NCBI RefSeq assembly: GCF_019285735.1
Contig: NZ_CP079107.1
Coordinates: 1,240,001 to 1,304,000, forward strand
Reading direction: 5' to 3'
From: Paeniglutamicibacter sp. Y32M11
Lineage (GTDB): Bacteria; Actinomycetota; Actinomycetes; Actinomycetales; Micrococcaceae
Length of the DNA stretch: 64,000 nucleotides
A program made the translations under genes and the position numbers. The notes beneath the pieces are model-generated. The model searched no databases and was not told the origin of the DNA. It saw only the letters and a program-made list of their open reading frames with translations. Shown here in pieces: positions 8,198-17,404 of the stretch (the first letter of the stretch is position 1; each line of letters begins with the position of its first letter).

Positions 8198-8867
8198 ATG
8201 GATTTTGATCACAGACGAATGCTCACCGGCTCGGCCGGGGTAGGCGCCAGCGCCCTGGCCGAGCCGGTGGACAGACCATCAGCATCCGCTGCTTCGACTA
8301 TTCTGGCGGGCGGGAAGCTGCCGACCGCCCCGAAAGGTTCGGCGGAGACGATCGCTGGCGATGAGAAATGCTGGAAGCAAGTGGCCAATCACTACAAAAT
8401 GACCGATGCGACGGTCAACTTCGAAAACGGCTACGTTGGAGCTAACCCGAGCAACGTGCGGACCGCTTACACCAAGGAGACCGCGTGGATCCAGGAAGAG
8501 AATTTCTTGGTTCATGCGCCGCGATTTCGGCAACGAGGTAGCGGCGGTGCGCGAGCGGATCGCCACCGAGCTGGGCTGCTCGGTTGTTGAGATCGCCGTG
8601 ACTCGAGGTGCCAGCGAGGTTCTGAGGGCGATTATTGGCGGATACAACCAACTCGACCCCGGTGATGCCGATGGAAACACCACCTCCGCACAGTCCACGG
8701 CCATCACCAAGTACCTCAGTGATGAGTGGGGTGTCTTCACCGTCCGCCGCGGCGGCGTGGAACGTGGGGACGTTATCCGCGTGACACCCGCGCTTTACAA
8801 CACGATGGACGACGCGGATCTGTTCGCTAGAGGGCCAATGATGGATTCTTGTTGGCCAGCGGCTTAA
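8198..8867 (+). pseudogene. Broken class V aminotransferase (isopenicillin-N-epimerase-like) gene
   Basis: The remains of a PLP-dependent class V aminotransferase with a Tat-like N-terminus (HRRMLTGSAGVGASAL). The first frame keeps VNFENGYVGANP and then goes out of frame near 8515. The neighbouring frame continues with RRDFGNEVAAVRERIATELG and TRGASEVLRAIIGGYNQL. After that, about half of the protein, including the PLP-binding Lys region, is missing, and the sequence jumps to the C-terminal part (FTVRRGGVERGDVIRVTPAL). So there is both a frameshift and an internal deletion. A good ribosome binding site (GGAGA at 8186) precedes the original start. Confidence 0.85.
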
Positions 8868-8962
8868 CGTCTTATTGAACGACAGTAGAAGGACGTCATG
8901 ACCGCATCACGCTTCGTGGCACTATCCGCGACGAGCGACGAAATCTCTGGAGGTTCACGGCC

Positions 8963-9550
8963 ATGAACGAAGTCTTGCTCATTACCCTGACCATCATCAC
9001 CGCAGCCTGCACGGCCATCGCCGGGGGAGTGTATTTTTCCTTCTCGGCACTCGTGATGCCAGCACTAGAGAAGATACCGCCCCGAGAAGCCGTGACAGCG
9101 ATGCGGCGGATTAATGAAGTCGCCGTGCGCTGGCCCTTCATGAGCATCTTCTTTGGTTCCATGCTCGGCTCCGTGGCACTGCTGGTCACGGAAATGGCCG
9201 CCGGGAACTGGGTCCCGGCGGCCATGGCTCGCCTTATTGGTGCTGCTTTGGGAATTGCTGCCTTCGGTATCACGGTGCTGGGCAATGTCCCGTTGAACAA
9301 CCAGCTGGCCAGGACCCGCGAAAGCGACTCCGATGCTGATACTTGGACATCATTTGCCGTGTCGTGGGGCCGGCTGAATCACGCCCGCTGGATCTGCGCG
9401 GTGGTTTCGGCCGCGGTGCTGAGCTATTTCCTGGTGATCTATGGGCAGCTCAGCACCGCGTCACACGTGGCTAGACGAAGATCGAAAGCAACAGCACCAT
9501 GCCCAGACCCACCACGGAAATTAGTGTTTCCATCACGGACCAGGTCTTGA
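8963..9550 (+). CDS. DUF1772 (anthrone oxygenase-like) membrane protein
   Basis: A 195-residue protein with four predicted hydrophobic helices, matching the DUF1772 family of small membrane proteins. Some relatives are called anthrone oxygenases, but the function here is unknown. The family-like part ends near residue 165; the last 30 residues are basic and unrelated. They arise because the reading frame runs into the 3' end of the convergent gntP gene, overlapping it by 80 nt. The ribosome binding site GGAGG is close upstream. Confidence 0.8.
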   Translation: MNEVLLITLTIITAACTAIAGGVYFSFSALVMPALEKIPPREAVTAMRRINEVAVRWPFMSIFFGSMLGSVALLVTEMAAGNWVPAAMARLIGAALGIAAFGITVLGNVPLNNQLARTRESDSDADTWTSFAVSWGRLNHARWICAVVSAAVLSYFLVIYGQLSTASHVARRRSKATAPCPDPPRKLVFPSRTRS

Positions 9551-10910
9551 TGGTCTCCCAGACGGTCATACCGAAGTACTCCTTGACCAACCAGAACCCG
9601 GCATCATTCACGTGCGAGAAGAACACCGAACCCGCACCGACGGACAAGACCACCAGGGCCAATTGAGCCGGGGGAAGTCCCGCGGCCAGCGGAGCGACGA
9701 TGCCGGCAGCCGTCACCGTGGCAACGGTGGCAGAACCCGTGGCGACACGGATCAGCACGGCAATAATCCAGCCCATGATCAAGGCCGAGAGGCTCAGTGC
9801 CACGGCAATCTTGCCAATGGCCACGCTGGTGCCGCCATCAACCAGCACTTGCTTGAATCCGCCACCGGCTCCCACGATCAGCATGACTCCCACGACGGGC
9901 AGCAGGCTGTCACCAATCTTCTTGCTCAGCGCCGAGGCGGTGAATCCTACGGCGGTACCGAAGGTAATCATCGCCAGCAGGACGGCAAGCAGCAGGGCGA
10001 TGACCGGGTCACCGATGATGTTCAGGACCTTGAAGGCCATGGTGTCGGCATTGATCCACATATTGGCAGCCGAGTGCAACAACATCAGGAACACCGGGGA
10101 CAAGACCGTGGCCAGGGTCCAGCCGAAGGACGGAGTGCGCTTGGCATCGGCACCGGTCACCGAGGCACCGGTCTTGGCCGATCCCTCGGTCAGGAAGGCC
10201 AGTCCGGCGCCGGCCGGTCCGATGGGCACCCACCGAGCGGCAAGACGAGCAAAGAGCGGACCACAAATGATCACGGTCGGAATGGCAACAACCAGACCGA
10301 GCGCCAAGGTGACACCAAGATCGGCATTTAAGATACCCACCGCCGCCACCGGTCCCGGGTGCGGGGGAACAAAACCGTGCAGGACCGAAAGTCCGGCGAG
10401 CGCGGGGATGGCCAATTGCATGGCCGGAAGCTTTGTGCGTTGGACCGCCAACATGACCACTGGCACCAACAGGACCAGACCCACCTCGAAGAACATCGGA
10501 ATACCAATGATGGCGGCGATTAAAGCCATCTTCCACGGCAGGGAGGCCTTGGAGCCGCGCAAGAGCGTATCAACAATCTTGTCGGCTCCACCGGAGTCAC
10601 CCAGCAGCTTGCCCAACATGGCGCCGAGGGCAATCAAGACACCAACGTGCCCCAATACTCCACCCACGCCCGTCTCATAGGACTTGGTGAGATCACCGAG
10701 GGGAATTCCCGAGCCAACACCCACCACAAGGGCGGCGATCGTCAGGGCCAAGAAGGCATGCATTTTGGCCCACACAATCAGCACCACGACCACGGCGATG
10801 CCAAAGAGGGCAACCAGCAAAACCTGGGTGTCGTGGGCGGCCCACGGTTCATTCATGGCGTCGGTGGCCGAGGCGGCCAGGACCGAAACGCCGGTGCTCA
10901 GCATGCTCAT
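9471..10910 (-). CDS. gntP: Gluconate permease, GntP family
   Basis: A 479-residue membrane transporter of the GntP (gluconate:H+ symporter) family with about 12-14 hydrophobic segments. The long loop near residues 230-260 and the ending with the VSVGAGSVFFSHVNDAGFW motif are typical. Its start overlaps the gntK stop by 4 nt (ATGA), so kinase and permease form one leftward operon for gluconate uptake and phosphorylation. No gluconate regulator gene is adjacent. Its 3' end overlaps the convergent DUF1772 gene. Confidence 0.93.
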   Translation of the reverse strand: MSMLSTGVSVLAASATDAMNEPWAAHDTQVLLVALFGIAVVVVLIVWAKMHAFLALTIAALVVGVGSGIPLGDLTKSYETGVGGVLGHVGVLIALGAMLGKLLGDSGGADKIVDTLLRGSKASLPWKMALIAAIIGIPMFFEVGLVLLVPVVMLAVQRTKLPAMQLAIPALAGLSVLHGFVPPHPGPVAAVGILNADLGVTLALGLVVAIPTVIICGPLFARLAARWVPIGPAGAGLAFLTEGSAKTGASVTGADAKRTPSFGWTLATVLSPVFLMLLHSAANMWINADTMAFKVLNIIGDPVIALLLAVLLAMITFGTAVGFTASALSKKIGDSLLPVVGVMLIVGAGGGFKQVLVDGGTSVAIGKIAVALSLSALIMGWIIAVLIRVATGSATVATVTAAGIVAPLAAGLPPAQLALVVLSVGAGSVFFSHVNDAGFWLVKEYFGMTVWETIKTWSVMETLISVVGLGMVLLLSIFV

Positions 10911-11464
10911 GGCTTATCCGTTCGGTGCAGATTGCGTAGCTGCAGCTCGTCAATGATGTTCCGCGCAATTTCCTGTGGAGCCGGGCCAATGCCCACCGTG
11001 AAGCTTGGCTCATCCGCGGCCGGCTCCTCGAGGTCCGCAAACTGGCTCTTGAGCAGAGCCGGAGGCATAAAGTGCCCCTGCCTGGCGGCCAAGCGTTCGG
11101 CGATTTCCTCGTAGCTGCCCTCGAGGTAAACGAAGGTGACGCCGGAGCCGCGACGATTGAGAATATCGCGGTAGGAACGCTTGAGGGAGGAACACGTGAT
11201 GACACCGGATCGTGAGGCATCAAGCTGCTCATCAATCCAGTCGGCGACCTTGTTGAGCCACGGCCAACGGTCTTCATCATTCAAGGGGTGACCCTCGTGC
11301 ATCTTGGCGACATTTTCCGCCGGATGCAGTCCGTCACCCTCTTCGTATTCCCAGCCCAGACGACCGGCCAGCAATGCTGCGACCGTCGTTTTACCGCAAC
11401 CGGAAACGCCCATGAGAACCAAGACCTGAGGTTCGGGGGCAGTCGTTGTCTTTACTTCGTTCAT
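10907..11464 (-). CDS. gntK: Gluconokinase
   Basis: A 185-residue cytoplasmic kinase that phosphorylates D-gluconate to 6-phosphogluconate with ATP, feeding the pentose phosphate pathway. Walker A is GVSGCGKTT near the N-terminus, followed by the family's EGDGLHP and CSSLKRSYRD segments. The start at 11464 (MNEVKT) was chosen because the upstream in-frame 16 residues are not family-like. It is translationally coupled to gntP. Confidence 0.95.
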   Translation of the reverse strand: MNEVKTTTAPEPQVLVLMGVSGCGKTTVAALLAGRLGWEYEEGDGLHPAENVAKMHEGHPLNDEDRWPWLNKVADWIDEQLDASRSGVITCSSLKRSYRDILNRRGSGVTFVYLEGSYEEIAERLAARQGHFMPPALLKSQFADLEEPAADEPSFTVGIGPAPQEIARNIIDELQLRNLHRTDKP

Positions 11465-11686
11465 AGGCCAATAGTGGCACTCGATCAGGCGGCTGTCAGA
11501 TTGGCTTTGCACCTCCGAACGCTGTGAATCCTGCGGCCCGTGGTGTCACAGCTTTTTCTCAGTGAGGCGGCATACGGCTCGGTGCCCGCATCACGGTAGC
11601 CCGTGGGCACCGGAACCCGGGGCGAGAAATAAAAGCCGGTGGGGGCGAAATTTCGCGGAAAAACTGCCCTCACGGGGACTGCCGAG

Positions 11687-12928
11687 TCAGGCGCTGCGGG
11701 CCAGGGTCCGGGATACCGAATGCACCAAGGCCTCGAGTGGGGCACGTTTACCGAGGAATCCAAAGACCAAGCCGGCCAACAGGCAACCGATGGCATACGT
11801 GATAAATAGCATGGTCCGCGGCAGTGGCGCCGAGGCATCGCTGAACAAATCCAGCGCCACCAGGTGCGCCGCATAGAGCGTGAGGGTCGCGGCTCCGGCA
11901 CCGGTCAGCGGCCATAGGATCATCTCGCCCACCGATCCGAACAACGCGCTCAGTGCCATACACACCAATTGGGCCGCGCCCAGTACCGTCAGCGCGCAAC
12001 CGGTGACATGTAAAACATCCAGTGGTGCGCCCGAATGCGGGGCGGAGATGGCTAGGAACCAGATGCTCTGTGGTGCCTCGCCCAGCCGCTGACCCGTCAC
12101 CAGGGACACCTCGAGCTGAGTCGAATCCAGACCCGCGGCCTGACGTAGTGAGGAGAGTGCCCCGGGCATGGCCAGCAGCCAGGCCGAGAGTACTTTTGAC
12201 CCCACCGCGAGGAGCGCTCCGAGAACGGCGATGGCCAGGGCCACCGGGGGTCTGCTCAGGGCCAAGCGGCCCACACATAATCCAGCCAACAGGAAACCGA
12301 ACCACACCAGCACCGGGTAATAGCCGGTGACAAAAATATCGGCCAGGAACACCAGTGGCGTCCCGAAATCTTCGGGTAACGGCGAAGCCCCCAAGCGCGA
12401 GGGATCAAGGACTTGTTGTAGCCAGGGGCGCAGCAAATACAGGGCGCCGGGGGAGAGGATCAGCCAGCCGGCGGCCCAACACCCCAGCGCCACCGCACGT
12501 AGGCGCAGGAAGGCGATCGCCCCAAAAAACATGATGGCGTAGTGCACCAGAATGACCGCCACGTTGGTATCCAGCAGGCCAAGGCCCAACCCGAAACCAC
12601 AGATCAATACCGCTCGGATCACTACCTGCCGCCGCACCCCGGCCAGCTTGGGTGCGGCGATGGAACCACTGCCGCCGGAGAGCAGGGCCAGGCCCACTCC
12701 TGCCAGCAGGACAAAAAGTGCCGAGGCGCGACCGGCAAATAAGGTTCCCGCCCACGTGGCGCTGGGAACCGAAGAACTTGAGAGGACCGCCAGCGGCATG
12801 ATGTGCACGGCGATCATCCCCAGCAGCGCCAGTCCGCGGGCGACATCCACGCCGGCGATGCGCGATCCTTTTCCGGTCGCTGCGCTGGTTTTGCCCGCGG
12901 TGGCACCGGAAGTGGAGAAATGCGTCAT
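11687..12928 (-). CDS. Multispan membrane protein, DUF1624/DUF418-like acyltransferase family
   Basis: A 413-residue protein with about ten to eleven hydrophobic segments. The opening SRIAGVDVARGLALLGMIAVH is the signature of the heparan-alpha-glucosaminide N-acetyltransferase-like (DUF1624) and related DUF418 membrane proteins, with His and Asp in the first helix. A cell-surface acyl-transfer role is possible by family, but the substrate is unknown. It is divergent from dapA with a 64-nt gap holding both promoters. Confidence 0.8.
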   Translation of the reverse strand: MTHFSTSGATAGKTSAATGKGSRIAGVDVARGLALLGMIAVHIMPLAVLSSSSVPSATWAGTLFAGRASALFVLLAGVGLALLSGGSGSIAAPKLAGVRRQVVIRAVLICGFGLGLGLLDTNVAVILVHYAIMFFGAIAFLRLRAVALGCWAAGWLILSPGALYLLRPWLQQVLDPSRLGASPLPEDFGTPLVFLADIFVTGYYPVLVWFGFLLAGLCVGRLALSRPPVALAIAVLGALLAVGSKVLSAWLLAMPGALSSLRQAAGLDSTQLEVSLVTGQRLGEAPQSIWFLAISAPHSGAPLDVLHVTGCALTVLGAAQLVCMALSALFGSVGEMILWPLTGAGAATLTLYAAHLVALDLFSDASAPLPRTMLFITYAIGCLLAGLVFGFLGKRAPLEALVHSVSRTLARSA

Positions 12929-12992
12929 GTTTACAGCCTAAACGTCCGCTTCGAATCCTTGCTTCGAGTCTGCAAAGTGTAACGTTGGAGTC

Positions 12993-13910
12993 ATGGCTGA
13001 AACTGCGCTGCACACCCCTGGCAAGAATTACACCTTCGGAACCGTCCTCACCGCAATGGTGACGCCTTTCAAGGACAACGGGGACGTTGACTACGAAGCG
13101 GCCGCCAAACTGGCGACCAAGCTTGTTGACGACGGTTGCGACGGATTGGTTGTCACCGGCACCACCGGTGAAACCTCGACGCTTCGCGATGAGGAAAACG
13201 TCGAAATGTTCGCCACGGTGGTCAAGGCCGTCGGGCACCGTGCCAAGGTTTTGGCCGGTTCCACCACCAATGACACGGCACATTCGATCCGGCTCTCGCT
13301 TGCGGCGAAGGAGGCCGGGGTGCACGGCATCTTGGTGACCGCCCCGTACTACAACAAGCCTTCCCAGGCCGGCGTCATCGCTCACGTCGAGGCCATCGTC
13401 GCGGCCACGCAGCTGCCGGTGATGCTGTATGACATCCCGGGACGCGCGGGCATTGCCATGGCTCCGGAGACCATCATCGAGCTGGCGAAGAACCCGCTGG
13501 TTGTGGCGTTGAAGGACGCGAAGGCCGACTACCAGTCCACCACCACGGTGCTGGCCAATACCGACCTGGACGTGTACTCCGGGGATGACGGATTGACCCT
13601 GCCGCTGATGGCAGCGGGCGCCGTGGGCGTTGTCTCGGTCACCGCGCACATCGCCGCGGCCAAGTACCGCATCCTGGTTGACGCCATGCTGGCCGGAGAT
13701 CTGGCCACCGCACGCGCCACCCACTTTGAGCTGGATCCGATCCAGCGTGCCGTGATGAGCCACGTACAGGGCGCCGTTGCTGCAAAACACATTCTTAACT
13801 GGCAGGGAGTCCTGCCGAACACCGTGGTCCGGCTGCCGCTTGTGGCACCGTCGGAAACGGAACTCGAAACCATCCGCACCGATTTGCGCGAGGGCGGATG
13901 GGAGATCTAG
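12993..13910 (+). CDS. dapA: 4-hydroxy-tetrahydrodipicolinate synthase
   Basis: DapA (305 aa) condenses pyruvate with aspartate semialdehyde, the first committed step of lysine/diaminopimelate synthesis. It is a class I aldolase barrel. GTTGE (56-60) binds the pyruvate carboxylate, Tyr146 is in YDIPGRAG, and the Schiff-base Lys174 is in VVALKDAK. The start follows a GTTGGAG ribosome binding site. rnj begins 15 nt after the stop, a conserved actinobacterial dapA-rnj pair. Confidence 0.97.
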   Translation: MAETALHTPGKNYTFGTVLTAMVTPFKDNGDVDYEAAAKLATKLVDDGCDGLVVTGTTGETSTLRDEENVEMFATVVKAVGHRAKVLAGSTTNDTAHSIRLSLAAKEAGVHGILVTAPYYNKPSQAGVIAHVEAIVAATQLPVMLYDIPGRAGIAMAPETIIELAKNPLVVALKDAKADYQSTTTVLANTDLDVYSGDDGLTLPLMAAGAVGVVSVTAHIAAAKYRILVDAMLAGDLATARATHFELDPIQRAVMSHVQGAVAAKHILNWQGVLPNTVVRLPLVAPSETELETIRTDLREGGWEI

Positions 13911-13925
13911 AAAGGTAAGTAATTC

Positions 13926-15629
13926 ATGACCGATTCCTCTTCTGTGGGCACCGATGTGCTCCACAACCTTCCGCCCAAGCTGAAGCCTGGCACCCTGCGC
14001 ATCGTGCCGCTCGGTGGCCTCGGTGAGGTTGGACGGAACATGGCCGTCTTCGAAATTGACGGCAAACTGCTGATCGTCGACTGTGGTGTGCTCTTCCCCG
14101 AGGAGCACCAGCCGGGCGTGGACTTGATCCTGCCCGATTTCAGCTACATCAAGGACCGTCTGGACGATGTGGTGGGCCTGGTGCTCACCCACGGCCACGA
14201 GGACCACATTGGTGCCGTACCGTACCTGTTGCGCCTGCGTGGAGACATCCCGCTGATCGGCTCACGCCTGACGCTCGCCCTGATCTCCGCCAAGCTGGAA
14301 GAGCACCGCATTCGTCCGGTGCTCAAGCAGGTTGTCGAGGGTGACGTGGAGACCTTCGGTCCGTTTGAGACCGAATTTGTGGCCGTAAACCACTCGATCC
14401 CCGACGCCCTGGCCGTCTTCATCCGCACCGATGCCGGCAACGTCCTGCACACCGGTGACTTCAAGATGGACCAGCTGCCGCTGGATGGTCGCATCACCGA
14501 CCTGCGCCACTTCGCCCGCCTCGCGGACGAGGGCGTGGATCTGTTTATGCCCGACTCCACCAACGCCGAGGTTCCCGGTTTCACCACTGCGGAACGCGAC
14601 ATCGGACCGGTCCTCGAATCACTCTTCGGTCGCGCACGCAAGCGCATCATCGTTGCCTCGTTCTCCTCGCACATGCACCGCGTGCAGCAGGTTATCGACG
14701 CCGCGCAGGTTCACGGTCGTAAGGTGGCCTTCATTGGCCGCTCGATGGTCCGCAACATGACCATCGCCGAAAAGCTTGGTTACCTGCACGTGCCCGCCGG
14801 CATTCTGGTGGACATGAAAAACGTGGACAAGCTGCCGGATAACAAGGTTGTGCTGATGTCCACCGGTTCGCAGGGCGAGCCGATGGCAGCACTGTCCCGC
14901 ATGGCCACCGGAGATCACCGCATTCAGGTGGGCCCGGGCGACACCGTCATCCTGGCTTCCTCGCTGATTCCGGGCAATGAGAACTCGGTCTTCCGCGTGA
15001 TCAATGGTCTGATGCGCCTGGGCGCCGACGTCATCCACAAGGGCATGGCCAAGATTCACGTCTCGGGCCACGCCTCGGCCGGCGAGCTGTTGTACTGCTA
15101 CAACATCCTGCAGCCGCTGAACGTCATGCCGGTCCACGGCGAAACCCGCCACCTGATTGCCAACGGTCGCCTGGCCGCGCAGTCCGGCGTCCCGGCCGAA
15201 AACGTTCTCCTCACCGAGGACGGCTCGGTCGTTGACCTGCGCGACGGCGTGGCCAAGCTGGTTGGCCAGGTTGACTGCGGTTACGTTTACGTTGATGGCT
15301 CCAAGGTTGGCACCATCACCGACGAAGACCTCAAGGACCGCGTCACGCTGGCCGAAGAGGGCTTCATCTCGGTGATCTCCGTGATCAACCGCCAGAGTGG
15401 CAAGCTCATCTCCGGACCGGACATCCACGCACGTGGTGTGGCCGAGGACGACAAGGTCTTTGACGAGATCAAGCCGAAGATCGCCGAAGCTATCGAGGAA
15501 GCTGTGCGCAACAACCCGACGCACACCACCTACCAGCTGCAGCAGGTAGTTCGCCGGATCATGGGCTCGTGGGTGTCGCGCAAGCTGCGCCGCAAGCCGA
15601 TGATCGTTCCGGTCGTGCTCGAAGCCTAA
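13926..15629 (+). CDS. rnj: Ribonuclease J
   Basis: A 567-residue metallo-beta-lactamase/beta-CASP ribonuclease with 5'-3' exo- and endonuclease activity in RNA maturation and decay. The zinc site HGHEDH is at residues 89-94, and later metal ligands include HTGDFKMD and the beta-CASP region ISVSGHAS-type segment (KIHVSGHASAGE). The C-terminal end (residues about 525-567) is duplicated as a fragment 0.8 kb downstream. It is co-transcribed with dapA and ends at a strong terminator. Confidence 0.97.
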   Translation: MTDSSSVGTDVLHNLPPKLKPGTLRIVPLGGLGEVGRNMAVFEIDGKLLIVDCGVLFPEEHQPGVDLILPDFSYIKDRLDDVVGLVLTHGHEDHIGAVPYLLRLRGDIPLIGSRLTLALISAKLEEHRIRPVLKQVVEGDVETFGPFETEFVAVNHSIPDALAVFIRTDAGNVLHTGDFKMDQLPLDGRITDLRHFARLADEGVDLFMPDSTNAEVPGFTTAERDIGPVLESLFGRARKRIIVASFSSHMHRVQQVIDAAQVHGRKVAFIGRSMVRNMTIAEKLGYLHVPAGILVDMKNVDKLPDNKVVLMSTGSQGEPMAALSRMATGDHRIQVGPGDTVILASSLIPGNENSVFRVINGLMRLGADVIHKGMAKIHVSGHASAGELLYCYNILQPLNVMPVHGETRHLIANGRLAAQSGVPAENVLLTEDGSVVDLRDGVAKLVGQVDCGYVYVDGSKVGTITDEDLKDRVTLAEEGFISVISVINRQSGKLISGPDIHARGVAEDDKVFDEIKPKIAEAIEEAVRNNPTHTTYQLQQVVRRIMGSWVSRKLRRKPMIVPVVLEA

Positions 15630-15649
15630 GCTTTGATCGAACGCTGAAA

Positions 15650-15681
15650 GACCTCGCACTCACTCGAGTGCGAGGTCTTTT
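15650..15681 (+). terminator. Intrinsic terminator after rnj
   Basis: A perfect 12-bp stem (15650-15661 with 15666-15677) with a 4-nt loop, followed by TTTT. Confidence 0.95.
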
Positions 15682-15842
15682 GCTGTGCCGGTAAAGTCGG
15701 CCGCCGGATTTGGCCCTCTCAGGGGCGAGGGTTTTCAGCGGGTCATTTCGCCGCGAAAATTAGTGAATAGAGATCCTGAGCAGCGATAACGTAGCGTTGA
15801 GGGTCCACCAGAGATCACGAAACGACGTTGGAGGATTTGCTC

Positions 15843-16304
15843 GTGAAGAATTCACGCATCACGCTTCTGGGCGCGGCATGCCTTTTACTGGCGCTTACCG
15901 GATGTACTCCGACACCGGCTGGTGACCAGCCTTCAGCAGATGATGTCACGGCGCAAGATCCGCGCATCAAGGTGCTGATGGATGATTTGCAGTCCTCCAC
16001 GGAGTCCGAGGTGGGCACCCGGTTAGCGACCGCCGGCGGCGGCATCTCTCAGGTGCCGAACGCGATGAGCTTCTCAGATATTTCGGGGAAGGGTCCGTTC
16101 ACCATCTACTTCACCTGCGAGGTCCCGCAAGGCGCTGTGACCCTGACTCTCGATTCCACGACAGAAACCGCGGTCAACTGCGATGAGGGGACCAAAAAGA
16201 TCACCGGAGTCCAGCAGATTGCGCTCACCGGAGGTCTGAACATCGAAGTGACTGGAGAATCGGACGGCGGCGTGTGGGCCCTGGTCGCCAAGGGCCGGGC
16301 CTAG
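15843..16304 (+). CDS. Small lipoprotein of unknown function
   Basis: A 153-residue lipoprotein with a hydrophobic signal and lipobox LTGC (Cys at about residue 21 of the GTG start). The GTG at 15843 was chosen because GGAGGA lies 7 nt upstream; the longer frame would start inside that ribosome binding site. The mature part has a pair of Cys residues (YFTC and VNCDEG) that probably form a disulfide, and beta-rich sequence. I do not recognise the family. It is the first gene of the disturbed region after rnj. Confidence 0.75.
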   Translation: MKNSRITLLGAACLLLALTGCTPTPAGDQPSADDVTAQDPRIKVLMDDLQSSTESEVGTRLATAGGGISQVPNAMSFSDISGKGPFTIYFTCEVPQGAVTLTLDSTTETAVNCDEGTKKITGVQQIALTGGLNIEVTGESDGGVWALVAKGRA

Positions 16305-16322
16305 TTTAGAGTTGCCCCCAAA

Positions 16323-16451
16323 GAAGCAGTGCGCAACAACCCGACAGACACCACCCACCAGCTGCAGCAGGTAGTCCGCCGGATCAAGGGCTCGTGGGTG
16401 TTGAGCAAGCTGCGTCGCAAGCCGATGATTGTTCCGGTTGCGCTCGAAGCC
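16323..16451 (+). pseudogene. Displaced duplicate of the rnj 3' end
   Basis: These ~129 nt align without gaps to the last 43 codons of rnj (15498-15626); by eye I count about a dozen differences. The reading frame is preserved (VRNNPTDTTHQLQQVVRR and MIVPVALEA), but the stop codon has changed and the frame runs on. There is no start signal and no upstream rnj body. It is a gene fragment, either from a partial duplication or from a recombination event with a related strain. Confidence 0.9.
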
Positions 16452-16657
16452 AAAGATTTGCTTGATCGTTTCAAGACCCCCGAACCGTTTCGCATCGAAG
16501 TGATAGGGGGGTCGCAAACGCTGAGCAACAGTTATGGGGGAGGCATTCGGGAGTGCCCGAGGGGCAAATAGGGCGTTCTTACGCAGCTCAAAGTTCTAAG
16601 TCAGGATGAGTAGCGAGGCCCAAAGTGCTTCGATCGTAAAGCTTTGAATCGAAGCCC

Positions 16658-17336
16658 ATGCCTACTATCCTCCATATCAACGCCTCTCTCCGCTACGCCC
16701 ACAGTGAGTCCCTCCGAATGGCTCGGCACGTCATCGATGCTGTCCAAGGCGCCGGTTCGGAGAACTTTGAGGCGGAGACCCTGGACCTGTTTAACGATGG
16801 TGCGCTGCCAGCTTTTGGCCGCATCGCAGCAGATGCCAAGATGGCTGTTTTCTCCGGCCAAGATCAGACACCGGAACAAATCGCCGCTTGGGCATCAGCA
16901 CGCTCCGTGTTCGACCAGCTTGCCGCTGCCGATGCGTACGTCTTCAACATCCCCATGTGGAATGCCGGTGTTCCCTACGTCCTTAAACAGATGGATCGAC
17001 ATCATCACCGAGCCTGGTTGGAGCTTCGGTTTCGATGCGGAAAAGGGTTACCGAGGATTGATAGAGGGAAAGCAGACAATGGCAATCCACACCAGCGGAG
17101 TTTATGCCCCTGGTGTGCCGGCCGCCTTTGGTTCTGATTTCAGCAGCACCTGCTTTGCCGACTGGCTGAACTTCGTCGGCATTGAAGATGCCACCCATGT
17201 CCGTTTCGCCCCTACTGTGCTCAATGGTGATGTGGACGGCACGCGAAAGGAGGCCGAAGCCGAGATTTCCGGTGCAGCGGTCGGGTTTGCCGTCAGGCTC
17301 AGCGAAGTGGGAACTATCCAGCTCGTCAACGGTTAA
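16658..17336 (+). pseudogene. azoR: FMN-dependent NADH-azoreductase gene with a frameshift
   Basis: The two parts together give a full AzoR-like flavodoxin-fold protein (FMN-dependent NADH:quinone/azo reductase). The first frame covers the N-terminus through FNIPMWNAGVPYVLKQ. The second frame continues with WIDIITEPGWSFGFDAEKGY and ends at 17336. The break is one extra base near 16990 (CAG A TGG where TGG should follow directly). It is either a recent pseudogene or a sequencing error. The start follows no strong ribosome binding site. Confidence 0.85.
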
Positions 17337-17404
17337 AGCGGGCGAGGGGCACAACGATTTTTAGGGAACCCATCGGGCATCTACTGTTCCGGAAAATTGG
17401 GCGT

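Noticed and set aside
12945-12975. A tRNA-like TTCGAATCC segment
   Set aside because: No acceptor, D or anticodon stem can be formed around it. It is part of the dapA promoter gap.
12405-14207. A 600-codon open frame on the minus strand across dapA and its flanks
   Set aside because: It is antisense to dapA and the membrane-protein gene, has no family resemblance, and its composition mirrors the opposite strand of high-GC genes.
16329-16571. An 80-codon frame reading like a small gene
   Set aside because: Its first part is the duplicated rnj end and the rest is unrelated. There is no ribosome binding site.
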